A stretch of DNA of 64,000 nucleotides from Elysia chlorotica. Its lineage: Eukaryota; Mollusca; Gastropoda; Plakobranchidae. A model generated the notes under the pieces. The model was not told the origin of the DNA, searched no databases, and worked only from the letters and a program-made list of their open reading frames with translations. The stretch covers positions 671,803-735,802 of the forward strand of contig RQTK01000135.1 of the NCBI GenBank assembly GCA_003991915.1, given 5' to 3'. The translations under genes were made by a program, and so were the position numbers. Of the stretch, positions 1 through 34,772 are shown in pieces (within the stretch, counting starts at the first letter, position 1; each line of letters opens with the position of its first letter).

Positions 1-21883
<21,883 letters not shown>

Positions 21884-22240
21884 GGTCCGCTTTTGTGTAT
21901 GTTCTTTTTTTCCTTTATTATATAGAGTGTGGGGGTGTAAAGATGTATAGATAATGGTCGTTGGTGTAGGTCCCTGTATGTCTCTGCTCTTGATTGAGAC
22001 TGAGGAGAAGCAGGGGTCAGATCCCAGGCGATATCCAACGCAGGGTCAAACAGCTGACCAGTCCATGGTGGAGTGACCAGCCGGGGGCGCTCTCGCCCTG
22101 TCTGTCTTGCCTCACACGATGTTTACAATCTGGGTCTGGAACTCTAGCTTTGCAACATGTGACGGATACAGTATGTGAGCATAATAGGGGGATTGAGTCT
22201 CAACCATCAAAGGAATTGTTCGTCTCATCTTGGTGAATGT
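21884..22240 (-). promoter_or_regulatory. EML: upstream region of EML distal exon (5' UTR/promoter candidate)
   Basis: Sequence immediately 5' of the 21,883 start codon. The part at 22,000-22,200 is GC-richer than its flanks, as expected of a promoter-proximal region. No convincing TATA box is seen, and the transcription start cannot be placed. Confidence 0.3.
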
Positions 22241-23049
22241 TGATGTAACTCCATTCTTATACAAAAGTTCATGATAATTGTCTTCAACTGATGTATCTCC
22301 TTGGGTTAAAACGCTACTAAATTTTTAAAATTGACGTTCATTCATACAGCGAACACTACTTAAAAGAAAAAACAAATTATTTTGAAACGCGACAGTAATT
22401 AGTGTTACTCACTTGCGAATTTCACGGCAGAAAACATGCAAAAACGGCTGAAATTATTAAAAGACGTAATGGACAATAATTTATATAAAAAAATAACTGT
22501 TAGTGGCTAAATCTAACTTGATAAATAGCACCATAATCTGTTACTGATAGAACTCCATACAAGCACACAAAATAAGTGAAATGTTCTAAATACATCGATA
22601 AGCACCAACACCCTTATTCTTACATAAATAGCTAGATAGTTGATGTTTTTATGGAAGTGCATTTCGGCCAGCACTTTTAAAGTCCTTAAATTTCCTGACG
22701 TATGGCGGAATGGATCCATCAAAATGTCTCGTTTTCAATTGAAAGCCATTATGGGTTAAAACGTTTCAAGAATTTGTAAAAGTAGTACATGTATAACAAT
22801 TCTCCGTACATTTGCAATTTGTCACGCCAAATATCAATAAGCCAGGATAACATGTTATATGTTCATAGTACATGTAGGACACGTGTACAATTACAACCTG
22901 TTTGATACTTTGATAATTTGTCCCTACAGTGACCAAACTTGGTTGAGGAAATGAAATGCAACCAAAGTCTTATCCTGAACTAGAACGTGAAGAAATAAAA
23001 GAGAAAATACCTACTTTTCACAGATTCCAAAAGAGAAGAAACAAAGATT

Positions 23050-23053
<4 letters not shown>

Positions 23054-23117
<64 letters not shown>

Positions 23118-23118
23118 G
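23054..23118. repeat. (GA)n microsatellite
   Basis: A GA run of about 50 bp with an interrupted end. Confidence 0.95.
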
Positions 23119-23978
23119 ACACAGACAGACAATGAGAGAAAGAGAGAGTGTATGAATGCGTGAATTCTTCTCCACAAAAAGCGCTGAATTTGTATTGTAC
23201 AACATTAAGCATGAGGAAACGCAACGCATCTGGTAAAACAACGGATATCACCCACTTCCGGCTACTTGAATGAATATCGACGTTTCCTTAACACACGGAT
23301 CTTACCTCTAACAATAATCATTATATCAATCTTATCGCTTTCTTTTCTGATAATACATGTACAAGTAATGTAAACCTTAATATCATGTTGGCTCTTCTGA
23401 TATGCAGCTTATAAAACGTAAGGCAAACCAAAATAAGTACAGTATAGGCTTCTAACAGATGTGGCAACCTTAATAAAAGGTGTGAGTAAATGGGACTCAT
23501 TTAATTTAGACACTTGATCAAGGCAAAAGAAAAAAAGAAAAGTCAGCCTTAAATCATAGCAGAACAGTGACAATAGAGTAGATAAATTTGGACCTTTTTA
23601 TTCTTTTTTTTTCTGACATTTCGAAACCAGAATACAACTGAGGTGTTTTTTCCAATCTCTATCGAATTCTCCTTGAAGAGGAAAAAGACACTGGCCTAAT
23701 TTCTGCATATAATTTACACCATGAATATAAAATATAAAGGGCACTGTCGAAAAAAAAATACAGCTGGATTAAAGTGTCGTACGGGGCAATCCGTATTAAT
23801 TAGTCCTGCCAATTCAAGTCAAAAGCCCTTAAAGAGAATGTGCGACTGGGTGGAAGGCAATGTCTTGAATAAAGATCTTAGCTAAGTTTCTTCTCACCAA
23901 CAAAAGAACTGCGATAATAAAAAGACATATTATTATAGAATAGAGGTACAGAGGAGTAGGGAAATGGTAGGGGATATA

Positions 23979-24224
<246 letters not shown>

Positions 24225-24289
24225 CAGACAGACACATAGACTGAAGGGACACCTTTAAAATAAAAAAAACAAATAACTGTCACGCCAGT

Positions 24290-24760
24290 TTAAGACCCTG
24301 TCAGCTTCCAGCGTGTTGCTATTCCATATTCATAATTGCGTTGTGCTCATAATTATTTGATGCATTTCCCTGCACCCATAATGAACCGGCGTCTATCCTG
24401 CTTAATTAAACAATACGTTTGACACGGAAAAGAGAAAATATGGAGATCCGTGCTTCTCAGAAGAGCCCATAAATCGATGTGATCACGGTATTGAGTCAAT
24501 GGAGACCCCATAAATTATTCTTATCATTTGCGATCATTAAATTTTTTTTATAAAACTCGATAAAAATGGACCGGGAAATGTACGAGGGTTCGAAGTAATT
24601 TGATACAGGTGTGGAAGAGAGCATTCTCGCCATTCAAGCTGCTCTTGGCAAGTTTCAATTAGCTCGATACCGTCCGTGTGAAATCGTTCAATTAGACCAG
24701 TTGCATTTTGCCACTTTTCTTACTTGTATAATTTAGGGAATAATTATATGGGGAGCATAA
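24290..24760. promoter_or_regulatory. candidate developmental cis-regulatory element
   Basis: Non-repetitive, balanced sequence directly after a long (GA)n tract. It has clustered homeodomain-like cores (cataattatt, cttaattaaac, caattagctc, gttcaattagacc), two ccataaa words followed by tcgat or ttatt, and aacaat Sox-like cores. This resembles conserved non-coding elements near animal developmental genes. No conservation data are available, so the call is by appearance only. Confidence 0.25.
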
Positions 24761-27700
24761 GAAGAGAAAACGGCAGAGTTATGTCTTTCTTTTTTTTTCT
24801 TTTCTTCAAAGTTATGGTCATTGGATGATAGAGCATAGATGCTTATTTTTTCAACCAATCGTCAAATGATGGAAATAATGACATAGCTCATGCTAAATTT
24901 GAAGAAGTCTCTGAAGAAAAATTGATATACAACGAATGTTTAAACTTATGTTTACTCAAAATGTGAAATACGCTTTGGTTTGGGGGGCACTGGTCTCTTC
25001 ATTTGGTTTCATCCACCATGAGTCATGTGATGTCGTAATAAGTCATGAGCTTCACTTTAAATCTTAGTCAGCTCATCAAGCACGCCCGTAGACGAGTGAG
25101 TGATGGGAAAAGGTGCAACAATTAGTAAAAAAAAAAACAACAAACAAAAAACATAAAGCGCGGAGGGGGAAAGGAATATTATCTACAAAGCAACACTATG
25201 ACGTCTGCCTTTTGAATTTGATTCAAAGCCTTCCAACAAAGGGGAATAATTTTTTTATGACATAAAATTCCCATTATCAATAAAATTGAAGATCTTAAAT
25301 GTTACAACCGCTGAAAAATAGGCGAATAATGTACATTAACCTTGACTATTAATCTCATACTAATAGGTATAGATGTATATCGATCTTTTTACGCAACAGC
25401 TCTATAAAAATTATACACGGCAAGAGGCGACAGCTTGATGATGTGTCTGGCTATGACTAGCGTGCACGACACAAACTCCCTGTGTTTATCCATCAGATGC
25501 GCCGACTGGCGCCAGTCTCCGAACACACACAGATCGAAATTAATTCAAATACACGGTCGCGATGAGCCAAGTTTCTAATAAAATAAAACCCACAACACCC
25601 GTGTTAAGAATGGTAGGCTAAGGGATGAGCAATAAGCTTTGTGTTAAGAGAAAACACGATGGGTAGGTGTATAAAGCGACGGTATGTTGTTCAATAAAAT
25701 TGCAACAACAGGTCGTGAAAAGAATGGGCTTATTTGATGAAGGGGTATTTGAATCGAACTTTTTTTAAACAGAACATGTTAATCTTACTCTTATGTTGGA
25801 GAAGTGGAGCTCTGCCTCCCTGGGCTGAATAAAGTCCTACACGGCGATGGGACCCCACAGCGGGTTAACCAAGACTTGGTCGTTCACATTGTACCGACAA
25901 CTACCCAGCCAGCAGGAGAAACAAAGCTGGTGGCCAGAGCGTGAAATAAATCGCAGTCTTTCACGTAGAAAGCGCATGCTCTGTATCAACCTAACACTAG
26001 ACCACTTACGTTCACGCAAAAAAAAACATTATGGATAATTATATGAGTCTTAATTTCAAAGCCTCGATCTAAATTAATCTAAAACACTTAACAGTTCGTA
26101 AGACACATTAAAGAAAATTCAGCCGAAAAATCAACGCCGATAAATTTCTCAATGTCCTTTTTTTTAATAAAAGTTCAGCTTTCCTACAAAACCATTAAGA
26201 AAGGAAATAAGGACCTCATAAAATTTACATTGGTATTTGCACAGATCTACAGACACTACATCAAATTATGTTTGGATAAAACAAAGCCACTAAGAATACA
26301 ATTTAACACAGTAAAACCAGGAAATAAGAAAATGAGCATTGGACACGACAATATAACTGGATCAAACCAGGAAAAAGAAAGAAGAAGACATGGCATTCAT
26401 CACCCGAGGACAAGTGGTAGAGATCGTCCGTTTCCAAAAACCAAGCAACCAATCCTTGATCCAAGGCATGAGATAAACGACACGCGTATTTAGCGCACCT
26501 GTGTTTAAAAACTTAATTCGGAAAAGATGCTATGTGGTAGTGAAAAAAAAATATCTCAGAGAAGGCACACTATAGTACAATTGAAAAAAAAAAACAAATA
26601 AAACCTGTTTGCGGCGATGATTTAATTCATTTGGATAATTCCAGGCAACTTACAGAGCTATAACAACGATATGTCAAACGAGCATAATTACAACTATTTC
26701 AGTAGCACAGCTGCCAACTTTGCGACAAAAAGAGGGTTTCTGTGCGGATTTTCTCTCGCAATTTCGACAAAAATATACTATACAACTAAAATAAACACTA
26801 TAATAAAGACTGGTAACGTTGGCAGCACTTTGACAGTCATTTTTCTCACCTTCGTGAGGAACAAACAGAAACGCCCCCAATAAACCTCAGATTCTAAAAA
26901 TAACCATCGATTTCAGAGGAATGTCAAGGAGGACAATAAAAAGGGTTATTACTTCCTTCTCTTGTCAAACAACGTGAAGCGATCATGGACGACAAGCTCC
27001 GTGATTACAAGGCACTGCGTGCTGAGAGGCAACATATGCAATATTGTGCACAATAATTATCTACAATCTTACAAGGGGAAAAATGGCCAATTTAGAAGGT
27101 GCTTGTTTGCTTCAAGCTATCCCAGTGAAAATTGATACAGTCATCATTCTATGTGATTTTCCTAGATTGACAAAAAAAAAAAAAATAAATAAAATAAAAA
27201 ACAGAAAAAAACGTTGAAAAAGCCCTCTACTTCCAAATAAAGGAAAAAAAAATAAAATAAAAACGCATACATGTCGGAAAGACAAGTGTTATTTGTTTTC
27301 GTTTATGGAGTTAGTTTTCTTGTCCTAGCAAACAAAAGCTGCAGCAAGCAAATGAAATCACCAATCCTTTAGACTTGGACTGAAATATTACACATTATAT
27401 TACCCGGAATCGCCATATTTATTTAAAAAAAAAATTATTTCAAATAAAAATGTTATTCAAAATAAAAGTTATATTATTTCAGAATGAACATTCGCCTCAG
27501 CGATGAATATATATAAAAAAAAGTATTGGACCGCCTCGCAACGCTCCCAGTCTATACAGAGCTATTTTAATAGGCCTAGGAAATCCAACATTTCTGACGG
27601 TGACAGGTTCTAGCCGTACAAAAATATTGTCAAAAAAGGTTGAAGCAATATAAATTTACATGGTCCGTTATGGTGAAGCTGAATAAAGAAATAGTCATAT

Positions 27701-29291
27701 ACGCAGACCGTTATACAGCTGCACTGTTTATATAATAAAACTACTAAAATAGAAATTACCCCCTCTAAAAGGGCGAATTTCGGAATGTGAATCATAACAT
27801 GTTTGCTTTTTATTTTATTTTTCCTTTTTGACCAAACGACTGTTTTTACTGGATCTATAGGGAGGAAACTACAACGTTATAAAAGGACCATCTGTCTTCC
27901 TGTGAGGTCCTAAGTCAGCAGACTGGGGATGACGAGTGCGAAGAGAAAGGGGGACCGGAAAGGCTAGACAACTCAGCGAGAAAGAAAGCTATACATGACT
28001 GTGTACCACGAGAACGAGGCACGAGGATCAAATAGACCTGGATCATGGACGCGCAGCTTTCTGAATTGACGTGAAGGTGACACTAATGTCAGGTAAATTA
28101 TAGATTGGCTCAATACTGGAAGGAGGAAAAAACAAAACAAAGAAAAGAAAAGAAAAGAAACAAAATTGGAAGGAAAAGCAATCAATCAAGCAACAAACAT
28201 ATCTACAGGTGTGCTTTTTTGTATCCATTATAAAAACTGAGAGACTCCATGATGGTATGTTCGTCGCGCGATTAAAAAAAAAAGAAGTTATAATCACTAT
28301 TTATATATTATAGTACATAGACAGACGTTAGGAATTCTCTATGGATACCGTCTAAGATAAGTTGAAAAAAAACACCTCAGCGGCCACTGTATTCATACTG
28401 TGTTAGTTGATATTTAGTTTAGTAAATACTTTAAATTTGACAATTTGTTAAAGGTAATCAAAATCACAATTTTGAATTGTATCGTGATAGTTTAAAACTT
28501 GGGACACTCTTATAACAAAATCAGGTTTACCAAGAACAATATTGGGCGCAAGAATAAATAAAAGAAAAACAATGCGAAACGCCGTATAAATTTAGAACCT
28601 CCAAAATCAGGGACCCCTACATTAGAGGACCAGCCTCGTAGCACATGTAAAAGAATGCACTAGGATAGGATCCTTCATGTCTCGCCTTCATCTTGAGCTT
28701 TTGTCTTCTGTCAATGCCGCCTGTCGCCGTATAGGATCCCCCAGGGGAACCTAGGAGACGTTAAACCCGGAGAGAGGGAGAGCTTCCCACTCTATAGGGG
28801 ACAGAGAACGCTGTGTAAGTTATAACTGGGAGATGCAACGAGGGCGCTGGGTACACCATGTACAGCGCAATCTTTACCAAGCCTGATCAATATGAGAAAA
28901 CTTCCCACCTAACAATGGTGTCACAAAGTGCTACTTCCAGTTCAATGCGTTGACCTCAGGTCATTGCGTCCATCGATGCATATGATCCCCAATCGATGTA
29001 ATCCATTGTGAACTAGAATTGGGTAACTTATACAACGACTCATAATACAGTCATGTATAATGATTTTTAATTTTGAATATTATGGCAGTAGAAGAGAAGT
29101 TGGAAAAGAATAGGAAAGAGGAGGAGGGGGTGGTACAAAAAATTGCAACTTAAATGCTTAAAGAGTGTTGAAAAGTTAGATTCTTTAAGTTCTAATAAGG
29201 TATCGAATGCTTTGAAACAAAATGGTAATCGTTAGATACCTGTGAGAAATTCAGTGTTACTTTGTACTATAAAAGACACAGGGGTAGAATG

Positions 29292-29375
29292 CACAAACAT
29301 GACGTAGCTTACCTCGTCGTAACAATGTAAGAATTAGAAGGCCTACAACGAGACGTAACCTACATCATGTTTGTA
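29292..29375. mobile_element. foldback element with 30-bp arms
   Basis: acaaacatgacgtagcttac at 29,293 pairs with the reverse complement of gtaacctacatcatgtttgt at the right end; the loop is about 20 bp. The inner motif aggcctacaacga recalls the 19.9-kb element. Confidence 0.6.
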
Positions 29376-30127
29376 CATCTTTTTCTGCTTACTGCGCCTT
29401 TAACAGATGTACACAGCTGCTCTTGTACTTCTTTTCTAGCTGTATGCAATCTACCACGAGACAGAAACTTCCACGTTGATCGATTCTATGACTAACAATA
29501 TTTTAAGGATTTAGATCATCGCGCCATTGTCTGTGTCTATTTAGTTTATGCTAGAAGAAAAACAATGTAAGAAGGTAAGAAGGCGTTTATATAGTCGGTG
29601 CGTGCACCGAGTTGGAGAACAGGAGGCTAGCGAGGTTTGAATCTTAGCTCATTCCAACGTCCCCAAATATTCAGGAACCTAAAAAAAAAAAATTTTTTTT
29701 TTTTAAAGATTAGGTTCTTTTAGACAGTGATGATGAACGTGTACTGCCTCTGTCGAGTGGTTAGTACAAAGGTCTTGTACAATTGGGCCCCGGAATGATA
29801 GTTTTTTTTTTTTAATAGTAAACGCTATAATTAGTCGGGGGTCTAAGCTTACAGCACCGTTCTAAATGCACGTACCACCCCTTCAGAGTAGATCAGTGGA
29901 TAACGTGTACATGTAACAGCGTAGTGGGTACCTGAGCAAGGAGCGCATTAGTCCAAGCGTACACTGCCGTACAGATGTAGATAGTGGACGCTCCAAGGCG
30001 TGTAGAGATCAATCACGACTGTCAGGGGAGCGCAAGGATGGACAAAACATCTGCAATCAGCGCCAGTATAGGAAAAGGAAAGGGGGGAAAGAAAGAAATA
30101 GACACGGGGGCAGATGAAAGAGGTGGA

Positions 30128-30141
30128 CTGAGAGAGAGAGA

Positions 30142-30194
<53 letters not shown>
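30128..30194. repeat. (GA)n microsatellite
   Basis: A GA run with one early interruption. Confidence 0.95.
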
Positions 30195-30196
<2 letters not shown>

Positions 30197-31045
30197 TGGT
30201 AAATCTAAAAATCTAACTTTTCCCGATCGAATAATTTACTATAACAATGTGTAAAGGTTACGACCTACCATTAACGGCCCTGGTGAATTAACGCATCTGA
30301 GAAAGTCGAGGCAAAATGATTTACGATCATGAAAGTAGAGTTGTCAAAAATAGGAGATTATTAAAGTCTTTCTAAAATGTAAAAATTAGAATTAGATCAA
30401 TCTAGCCGAGTCTAATCAATGGAAATATATTTCTTCAATTTCACTATCCAACGAAAGTTACAACAGATTTTAATATGCCACAGGTAAATCTTCGATGCAT
30501 TCTAATAAACCGGCACTGTAAAAGGGAGGAAAGGCAACCGCAGCATTTAAAAAAAAAATTTTTTTTGGTCGATAAAACTTGCTCTTTTAATTTTAACGGA
30601 ATTATAATTTTTCCATATATGGTTGTTCAAGAAGAGATCACAAGAAAGTTTAATAGGCTACATGTACAAATCGCACGCATTCAAATAGCAGCCAATGGCA
30701 GGACAAAGGAAAAAAAGAAAGAAAGGGAACCGCACCATTATTTAACAGTCGCTGAAACGTGTTCTTTTGTGCATGTATTATTAAGACACGTGTACAATAG
30801 GTATGGAGAATTAACGCTTTTAAGAGAAAAAAAAGAACTCTTTCTCCTTTATACGGAGATGGTATACGTACACGAAAAAGAGTGTTATGAAAACATGAAT
30901 TTGAGGAGATTACAATACACAAAATGTGCATGTATTAACATTGTAGCGTTCAGTATTGTCTGTCGCTGAACTGCTCTATTATGAACCTCTGGGCTGTACA
31001 ATGTGTTTTCACATGCACATAATTCTAAAGAATATAGGTAGAGAG

Positions 31046-31047
<2 letters not shown>

Positions 31048-31094
<47 letters not shown>

Positions 31095-31110
31095 AGATAG
31101 AGAGAGTCAG
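31048..31110. repeat. (GA)n microsatellite
   Basis: A GA run of about 40 bp followed by imperfect GA-rich sequence. Confidence 0.93.
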
Positions 31111-32020
31111 AGTGAGTGAGGGTCAGAACGGTTGTGGGAGAGATGGGTAGAGGGATAGAGAGTGAGAAAAAGGGAAAGAGACTGTTACCATCCAGTGTCA
31201 GAATAATATAGGCTTTATTCCGGGAAAGAGGGGAAAAGAACAAAAAAATGGAGAGTGGGAAAGATAGAAAGAAAGCGGGAGAAGGAGACAGACAGACAAA
31301 GAGACATAGAGATATAGACTGACGGACAGACATGCACACGAAGTCTAAACATTTAGAAGAAAACATAATTCGTCACTCATGTTGAAGATAAGGAAGAGCC
31401 GAAAGGGTAAACGGTAAGAAGTGCACCGGCCTTATTAAACTTTCTGGCCATACAACAGGTCCCAAACAACATGAGATCATGAAAAAAACAACACTTGACA
31501 ATGGTACCACTTTCGCATATCCAGCAAAGAGAACAATAGAACTCCAGGCATACCAAGGGTTCCGGCACATGGCTGATAACTAATCACACCCGTTCCTATT
31601 TAAGAGCCACAGTGTTCACTTTGGTACACACCAGGTATATAAATGTACCACGCAATGTGGCACACGTTCTGTACAACTGATCACTGAGAAGTCTTTAGAG
31701 CAATTACTATTTTTGGAGATATCCTCGAGCAAGTTGTCAGATAATATTATCCCATAAAATACCAAGATTAAACATACACACAACTCGGTAGAAACCATTT
31801 CCGTCGCTTGGGAGCGCACCTGTAACGTAAGGCTTTGCCTGTAACGAATCTTGGATGCAGCATCTTTCAATAAGGTACATTATTAAGTAATGGCCCTGAT
31901 GAAACAGCACCAGGTCTCTCAGATGTAGTGTTAGAGATTTTTTACTTGAAAGAAATGGGTGGATATAGAGAGAGAGACGTGGGTGTGGGAGAGAGAGAAA
32001 GGAAAAAAAAGGAAGAGAGG

Positions 32021-32026
<6 letters not shown>

Positions 32027-32072
<46 letters not shown>
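32027..32072. repeat. (GA)n microsatellite
   Basis: A GA run preceded by imperfect GA/GGA sequence. Confidence 0.93.
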
Positions 32073-32075
<3 letters not shown>

Positions 32076-32764
32076 TAGAAACCTTATATTGTATGTTTTG
32101 ACTACAAGCACCAAAGAAGCAAAACTTCACCGTTAAGTTTAACCGCAGTCTGTTCTATGAAAGTCAATTATGTTCTTTTGGCTGTTGGTTCGTAAAGCCC
32201 AAAGACGCGCTACCGTGGGTGATACTGTTCGGTAGGTACAGAACATACATTTTTGGCAACTAACCTGAAGAAGCTTGTATTGGTAAACCTTGGATTCCTC
32301 CATAACGTATAATTTCAGAACTATACAGGTTTTATTGAGGGAAAGAGGGGAAAAGAAATGCCATAATTATTACTTATAATACAACCACGACCATGCATTT
32401 CTTCAAGCCTGTGAAAGCCTTGAATTCGTATCGTGGACTTCCAGGTTTGCTGAGAACTTGAGATTGTAGCTAAACCACAACTGATTACAGTCGAAAAAAA
32501 AATTGTAATGCGCTCTTGGAATAATTATTGTAACTTTCGCAAACACTAGAGGTTTGGGTTGGTGTGAGTTATTGGTCTCTTCACGTCCATCGAATGTTAA
32601 CTATATGTATGCTATTTCGCGGCTACGTCCCGATATTACCGTCCGAAAAAATTACGTGTCGGTAAATAGGGACAAAGCGAGGCACAGTGATGTTAACATT
32701 GGTTTATATCAAGAATGGTGGTATTATAGATCAAGTCATTATTATTATTATTATTACATGTATT

Positions 32765-32846
32765 TCTTCTTCTTCTTCTTCTTCTTCTTCTTCTTCTTCT
32801 TCTTCTTCTTCTTCTTCTTCTTTTTCTTCTTCTTTTTCTTCTTCTC
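32765..32846. repeat. (TTC)n microsatellite
   Basis: About 80 bp of TTC with a few T-rich variants at the end. Confidence 0.97.
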
Positions 32847-32955
32847 AGACATTCTTCGTTGAAATCAGATGGAGACCTTTACAAAAAAGGGTAAAGGCTT
32901 GGATCTCAAAATTAGCAGCCTGGTATTTTCTTTCACATCTTCAACATCATTTTTG

Positions 32956-33180
32956 ATTAGACTAAACTAAACTAACTCTGTTGCCCTGCCGCATAGAAAC
33001 TAAATCAAACCAAGAGAATGAAGAGGCTGAAACTAAACTAAACTAAACTCTGTGCTCTGTAACAAAGTTCTGTGCTGAAACAAGTTTCGATGGATGTTGA
33101 CATAAAGAAGTACTGGTTCTACAGGGAATCAAGAGGCTGAAGCTAAACTAAACTTAACTAAACTCTGTTGCCCTGCAAGT
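32956..33180. repeat. ACTAA-rich repeat, three units
   Basis: actaaactaaacta strings followed by actctgttgccctgc (or actctgtgctctgt) occur near 32,958, 33,030 and 33,140; the last two are preceded by gaagaggctgaaac or caagaggctgaagc. Confidence 0.7.
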
Positions 33181-33209
33181 TGCAAACATAGTTCTGAACG
33201 TTTGGTGGT

Positions 33210-33210
<1 letters not shown>

Positions 33211-33278
<68 letters not shown>

Positions 33279-33290
33279 GATAATAATAAT
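33211..33290. repeat. (TAA)n microsatellite
   Basis: About 80 bp of TAA, with one break near the end. Confidence 0.97.
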
Positions 33291-33871
33291 AGAAGAAAAA
33301 GAAGAAGAGGAAGAAGATGGAGGAGTGAAGGCCATGGATTTTTAGTGGTTAATGCTACCCCATCCATCCTATAGTGCAGCTGGATGTAAGAGTGTGGGAT
33401 GGACTGAAGAAGATAGCAGAAATGTACACGTGTACAATAAGACATGTGTGTAACTAGAAAAGTAAAAGAAATCCGTTCTTAGTTTACGTCCCCTATGTTT
33501 GCCGAAGAATCCTCAGCTGGGACTCCTGCTTGTTAGTCAAGAGCACTACCGACTGATCTACTAGGGGTCCATGTAAATAACCGTAAAACACTATAAATAT
33601 TAAATAATTAGAGCAAATTGATTGTTACATTAACTTTCTATTTTCTAATAAACGCGCAATAGAACAAGAGGGTAGGCATCTTCTTGTGCAACCAATGTAT
33701 GTGCATGTAATTAAGTAATACCGCTATCTAAAAGAAAGATGATCCAGTGCTTGTTGTGTGTTTTTTTCTTATTAGTTAAACCCCTGTGCGTTATTTCCCC
33801 AGATTAGTCAGGTTTAAATTGCTATTCTGGACGCTGAGTTTTTATGCTGAGAAGCACACAGCAACATTCTC

Positions 33872-34086
33872 GGCCTATAATCCGCAAGCCTTACAACACG
33901 GAGCACAGCTGGGGGTAGGTCAGGGCAGACAAGTGGGTTTTACACACAACAGAAGGGCCAGGTCGATGCGAGCTCAGCCGGCGTTGATTCACTCACTCCG
34001 AGGGCCTGACGTGCCCACTTGTCTGCCCTGGCCTACCCCCCAGCTGTGCTGTGTTCCGTGTTGTAAGGCTTGGGGATATTCGGCCT
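33872..34086. repeat. long hairpin (inverted repeat), arms about 60-75 bp
   Basis: The left arm (about 33,872-33,943) carries aagccttacaacacgg and agggcagacaagtggg; the right arm (about 34,012-34,086) carries cccacttgtctgccct and ccgtgttgtaaggctt, an almost perfect reverse complement. The loop is about 70 bp. The right arm merges with the SINE starting near 34,072, so a SINE end seems to have been caught in the inversion. Confidence 0.9.
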
Positions 34087-34288
34087 GTGGACGGGCCCCA
34101 AGACTGACGTCTGACAATTTTATGTGCTGCCACACACGAGACAGGGTGGGGATACCATGACTCCTGTCTCAGCCGGTCACATTATACTGACACCGACCCA
34201 ACCAGTAGGGATTGCAACAGCCAGGATTCGAACTCGGGACCTTTTGCGTCGGAAGCCGATGTTCTACCCCTGGGCCACCGCGTCCCCC
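34072..34288 (-). mobile_element. tRNA-derived SINE copy, best-preserved head
   Basis: Read on minus it starts ggggacgcgg. The A box TGGCCCAGGGG (34,277-34,267) fits TRGYnnARnnG exactly and the B box AGTTCGAATCC (34,234-34,224) is near-perfect. The conserved middle follows. The element runs straight into the foldback structure at 33,872-34,086, and its head is flanked by (GA)n. Confidence 0.88.
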
Positions 34289-34320
<32 letters not shown>

Positions 34321-34321
<1 letters not shown>

Positions 34322-34600
34322 AGAACTAGAGAAGTTTAGGAAAGAATGTGTGCCTGCACGCAGTTAAATAGGGGCCTTGAATTTGGCTCTTTTAATACAA
34401 ATGTACTAGTTTTAATACTAGATTATTATATGTTGAAGCTAAAAATCTGCGCAGCATTAACATTGATGAGGATGAATGAATGGAGTGAAAGGAACAAGAT
34501 CTAGAGAAGTTGAGGAAAGAATGTGTGTCTGGAAGCGCGCTTTCAGGTCATTGTGTAAGGAGTTAACAATGTGCCTTACACTTGTCTTTTCAATACTTGT
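34321..34600. repeat. diverged tandem duplication, offset about 172 bp
   Basis: ctagagaagttt and ggaaagaatgtgtgcctg near 34,327 recur as ctagagaagttg and ggaaagaatgtgtgtctg near 34,500, followed by related but indel-rich sequence. (GA)n tracts bound the pair on both sides. Confidence 0.65.
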
Positions 34601-34665
34601 TCTAAAACTAGAGGCGAATGTATGTGTGCGAGAAGAAAGTAAAAAGGAAAGATAGAGACAGATAG

Positions 34666-34673
<8 letters not shown>

Positions 34674-34753
<80 letters not shown>

Positions 34754-34772
34754 GGGGGGGGGGGGAGGGGGG
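34674..34772. repeat. (GA)n plus G-run compound tract
   Basis: A GA run of about 75 bp followed by a G-rich run. Confidence 0.95.

Noticed and set aside
26152..26493. 113-codon plus-strand frame
   Set aside because: AT-rich, Lys-rich, no family resemblance and no splice or promoter context. Treated as chance.
30475..30969. 164-codon plus-strand frame with an ATG
   Set aside because: No recognised domain, A-rich composition, flanked by repeats, and an overlapping open frame on the other strand. Treated as chance.
33786..34160. 124-codon frame across the hairpin
   Set aside because: It is created by the inverted repeat arms and the SINE; both arms are non-coding repeat sequence.
34224..34288. 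tRNA gene
   Set aside because: Has A and B boxes but continues into the SINE body and the arms do not pair as a full cloverleaf by eye. A SINE head is the better reading.
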